A stretch of 64,000 nt of DNA, from NCBI GenBank assembly GCA_965202955.1, contig OZ241871.1, positions 2,480,001-2,544,000 on the forward strand. Reading direction: 5' to 3'. The position numbers and the translations under genes are program-made. Of the stretch, positions 61,675 to 64,000 are shown piece after piece. This stretch comes from Bin5 sp034422415. GTDB lineage: Bacteria; Chloroflexota; Anaerolineae; Caldilineales; Caldilineaceae. Position 1 is the stretch's first letter, and every line of letters begins with the position of its first letter. A model generated the notes under the pieces. It was not told where the DNA came from and searched no databases. It saw nothing but the letters and a program-made list of their open reading frames with translations.

Positions 61675-63957
61675 ATGATACAACTACGCGATTACCAGCA
61701 AGATCTGTTGGATAGTATTCAGGTCGCCCTCACTTCCGAACAGGCGAGCGTAATGATGCAACTCCCTACGGGTGGTGGCAAGACCATCATCGCCGGGGCG
61801 CTGCTGAAAGAGTGGCTCAAGGGCGGACGCAAAGCCGTCTGGCTGACCCATCGCAAGGAGTTGGCCGTGCAGACTCGAGAACTGCTGGCCAACGCTAGCC
61901 TTGCGGCGTGGGTCTATGCCCGTTGGAATCCCGGCAAAGATGCCCCGGGAGAACCGAACCGCGTTGCCATTCTGATGGCCCAGACCGTTAGTCGTCGCAC
62001 AGCCCGGATGGACGTTTGGCGTAACTACGATAGGGACGATCTGATGATCGTGGATGAAGCCCACCATGCTGCTGCGGTTGGCTGGACGCGAGCGATGCGG
62101 CAGTGGCTCGGGCGAATCCTGGGGATGACCGCCACCCCATGGCGACTGTCTGAGAAGGAGGGTTTCGACCATCTTTTCAGTTCGTTACTCTGCGGTCCAC
62201 AAGTGTTGGAACTGCAAACTGGCAACCATCTGTGCGATGCCCAAGTACGAATGCCGTCAACAGAATGGGTTATTCAAGGGGGCGCGGTCGGCATGACCGG
62301 TGACTTCACCGACTCCGGAATTGAGGCGGCCAACCAAAACAACATAATGACGGCAGGCGCGCTCAGGTTCTGGCAAGAACACGCCCTGGATCGCCAGACA
62401 ATCGTGTACGCTGTCTCGGTCAGTCATGCCCATAATCTGGCAGCCGTGTTTCGAGATGCCGGCGTACCCACTGCTGTGATACTTGGCGATACCGAAGGCA
62501 AAGATCGGGCAGGTATAATCACCGCATTTAAGCATGGCATGTTCAAGGTGCTAGTCAACGTTGCCGTTGCCACCGAGGGATTTGATCTGCCCGACGCCTC
62601 CTGCGTGGTCATCACTCGACCCACCAAGAGCCTGACTCTCTACTTGCAGATGGTAGGGAGAGGCCTGCGTCCGAAAGAGAATGGTGGCAATTGCCTTGTC
62701 CTCGATTTGGCAGCCAACTCGGAATTCCATGGGTTGCCCGCAGAAGACCGTGAGTGGTCGCTGGAACCGCGCGGGGAGCAGGAGGGCGATGGCGACGCTC
62801 TTACAATTTGGTGTGGCAAGTGTGAGACCTTGTCTCCTGCCGCCAGCCATAACTGTCAGAATTGTGGCGCACCTTTCGGCAAAGACTGTAACCGCTGCGG
62901 AACGTGGCGGGCCTGGAATCGTTGGAGCCTGGAAAAGCAGTGCAGAGATGCGCATGAGTTGGTCTGTGATCTGTGTCACAGGGATGCGCACATCGAAGCT
63001 CAATTGCCGATCAACCAAGAACTGGATATAGCGTTGGCTGAGTTGGAAGGGAAGGAGGCAGAAATGTCGTCGCCGGATCATGTTGAGACAGAAGTAGACT
63101 TGATCAATCAATCTCTTGGAAGTTACCAAGATTTCTTGGCTGTGTTGGAGGGAAGATTTGGCGCCGACTTAGTAAATGATTTGGGGGCCATTGAACGTTA
63201 TGACGATTTCTATGAGAAGGGTCTGGAAGAGTTAAATGAAGAATATGGTCTCGATCTAGCCGATTTTATCGGACGATGGCAGTTATACCAGCTTCTCCGA
63301 AAGTTGCTAGAGGTGGAACGGAAAAGGGTAATGGGTTCTGAGGAAGAGCGCCAGCACAAATTGTGTAAGGTTATTGAAGAACGCGAGTCGCAGTTGGCCG
63401 ATGATGCCCTACTGGATGTCATGTTTGAAGATTTCATTTCTAATCTTCCCGTTGACCAGATCCCGCAGAGCAAGCCCCAAGAACATCGTATGTTCGCGGA
63501 GTGGGAAAATGGACTTCAGTCGGACCTGGACGGTTGGAAGGATGAGCTTGCTCGACTGGAAAGCCAGCCTCTTGACAAGCTGCTGATTTTCGATCGAACA
63601 AAGGATAGGGCAATGGGCCTATTGCGGCGCGCGGCACAAGACGCCGACTTGCTGCCCGATGCAAATGACCCCGCAAACAAGCTGATTCCTCGCAAAAGAT
63701 CTCAGAGACGAAAGAGAACTCGTAGAGGAATCAGAAAGTCCACGCCTAACTCCCGCTTGAGCATGGACGCGGCGATCGTGAAGACCTTGGCAACTCATTC
63801 TGAAGAGATAAGGGCCGAGGCTCACCGCTTGTGGGATGAGGGACAAACCGCTAAACAGATCGCGGTCGCCCTCTTCCATCAAGGGTTCGGTACGAAAGCA
63901 GGACACGAGTTCGGCACCGGTCAGGTCGCATCCTGGTTGCCCAATCGGAATAGCTAA
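61675..63957 (+). CDS. SF2 DEAD/DEAH helicase with zinc ribbons and C-terminal HTH-like region
   Basis: A superfamily 2 helicase of the type III restriction/XPB-like branch. It has the Q-like LRDYQQDLLDSI, Walker A MQLPTGGGKTIIAGALL, DEAH in MIVDEAHHAA, GMTATPWRLSEKEG and motif VI QMVGRGLRPKENGGN. Four cysteine pairs follow at about 380-440 (WCGKCE, NCQNCG, CNRCG, CDLCH), forming zinc ribbons. A long helical region and a C-terminal segment (WDEGQTAKQIAVALFHQGFGT, TGQVASWL) resembling the recombinase-type HTH end the protein. No nuclease domain is recognised. It may belong to a defence locus continuing past the window end. Confidence 0.85.
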   Translation: MIQLRDYQQDLLDSIQVALTSEQASVMMQLPTGGGKTIIAGALLKEWLKGGRKAVWLTHRKELAVQTRELLANASLAAWVYARWNPGKDAPGEPNRVAILMAQTVSRRTARMDVWRNYDRDDLMIVDEAHHAAAVGWTRAMRQWLGRILGMTATPWRLSEKEGFDHLFSSLLCGPQVLELQTGNHLCDAQVRMPSTEWVIQGGAVGMTGDFTDSGIEAANQNNIMTAGALRFWQEHALDRQTIVYAVSVSHAHNLAAVFRDAGVPTAVILGDTEGKDRAGIITAFKHGMFKVLVNVAVATEGFDLPDASCVVITRPTKSLTLYLQMVGRGLRPKENGGNCLVLDLAANSEFHGLPAEDREWSLEPRGEQEGDGDALTIWCGKCETLSPAASHNCQNCGAPFGKDCNRCGTWRAWNRWSLEKQCRDAHELVCDLCHRDAHIEAQLPINQELDIALAELEGKEAEMSSPDHVETEVDLINQSLGSYQDFLAVLEGRFGADLVNDLGAIERYDDFYEKGLEELNEEYGLDLADFIGRWQLYQLLRKLLEVERKRVMGSEEERQHKLCKVIEERESQLADDALLDVMFEDFISNLPVDQIPQSKPQEHRMFAEWENGLQSDLDGWKDELARLESQPLDKLLIFDRTKDRAMGLLRRAAQDADLLPDANDPANKLIPRKRSQRRKRTRRGIRKSTPNSRLSMDAAIVKTLATHSEEIRAEAHRLWDEGQTAKQIAVALFHQGFGTKAGHEFGTGQVASWLPNRNS

Positions 63958-64000
63958 GCCCCCCAATTCGGCCCATGTCCCTTTTGAATCAGTTCTGTCC

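Overview
The window is GC-rich bacterial chromosome with short intergenic gaps. I infer Chloroflexota (Anaerolineae/Caldilineales-like). The reasons are an F420 biosynthesis set (CofC, CofD, an FbiB-like nitroreductase, an LLM oxidoreductase), DUF5671 and DUF2207 membrane proteins, CysD plus a CysN-CysC fusion, a Uma2 protein, a Cas4-like remnant and heptameric intergenic repeats. No rRNA, tRNA or CRISPR array was seen, so the assignment rests on gene content only.

Region 1 (1-13.9 kb): an ABC-type solute-binding lipoprotein and a DUF1385 membrane protein are followed by a three-gene minus-strand operon. It encodes a membrane-anchored von Willebrand A protein, a tubulin/FtsZ-like GTPase with an intact GGTGAG loop, and a large membrane protein that looks like a degenerate tubulin paralogue without that loop. 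A tandem DsbA-like lipoprotein lies upstream.

Region 2 (14-29.2 kb): ordinary metabolism. It holds sulfate activation (cysD, cysNC), a FAD monooxygenase-like enzyme, a ComEA-like HhH protein, an acyl-CoA dehydrogenase, a B12-binding mutase subunit with MeaB, Uma2, a DUF5671 repeat protein, two small envelope proteins, a truncated M20 amidohydrolase, an MDR-type reductase and a MaoC hydratase. It ends with an internally deleted Cas4-like gene and cofC.

Region 3 (29.2-40.0 kb): a defence/mobile island, more AT-rich in its left and middle parts, lying between cofC and cofD. It carries a Ser/Thr kinase with a C-terminal zinc ribbon, an AIPR nuclease fused to a cold-shock domain, an AbiJ/HEPN-type abortive infection protein, small membrane and zinc-ribbon-like proteins, an IS3-family element with a programmed frameshift signal, two small orphan genes and a large N6-adenine methylase with a nuclease-like N terminus.

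Region 4 (40-54 kb): cofD, the FbiB-like nitroreductase and an F420-dependent oxidoreductase complete the F420 set. Next come a molybdenum hydroxylase operon (FAD/2Fe-2S fusion, GNAT, acyltransferase, Mo-binding subunit), a membrane protein, a GH4 glycosidase, a VOC protein, a nitrilase-family amidase, an orphan HigA-like antitoxin and a glutamine-synthetase-like ligase.

Region 5 (54-64 kb): a tight five-gene membrane operon (DUF2207, membrane zinc ribbon, coiled coil, SPFH with an HTH tail, small TM protein), a frameshifted D-2-hydroxyacid dehydrogenase, an amidohydrolase-2 protein, dCTP deaminase and an SF2 helicase with zinc ribbons. The helicase may begin another accessory region beyond the window.
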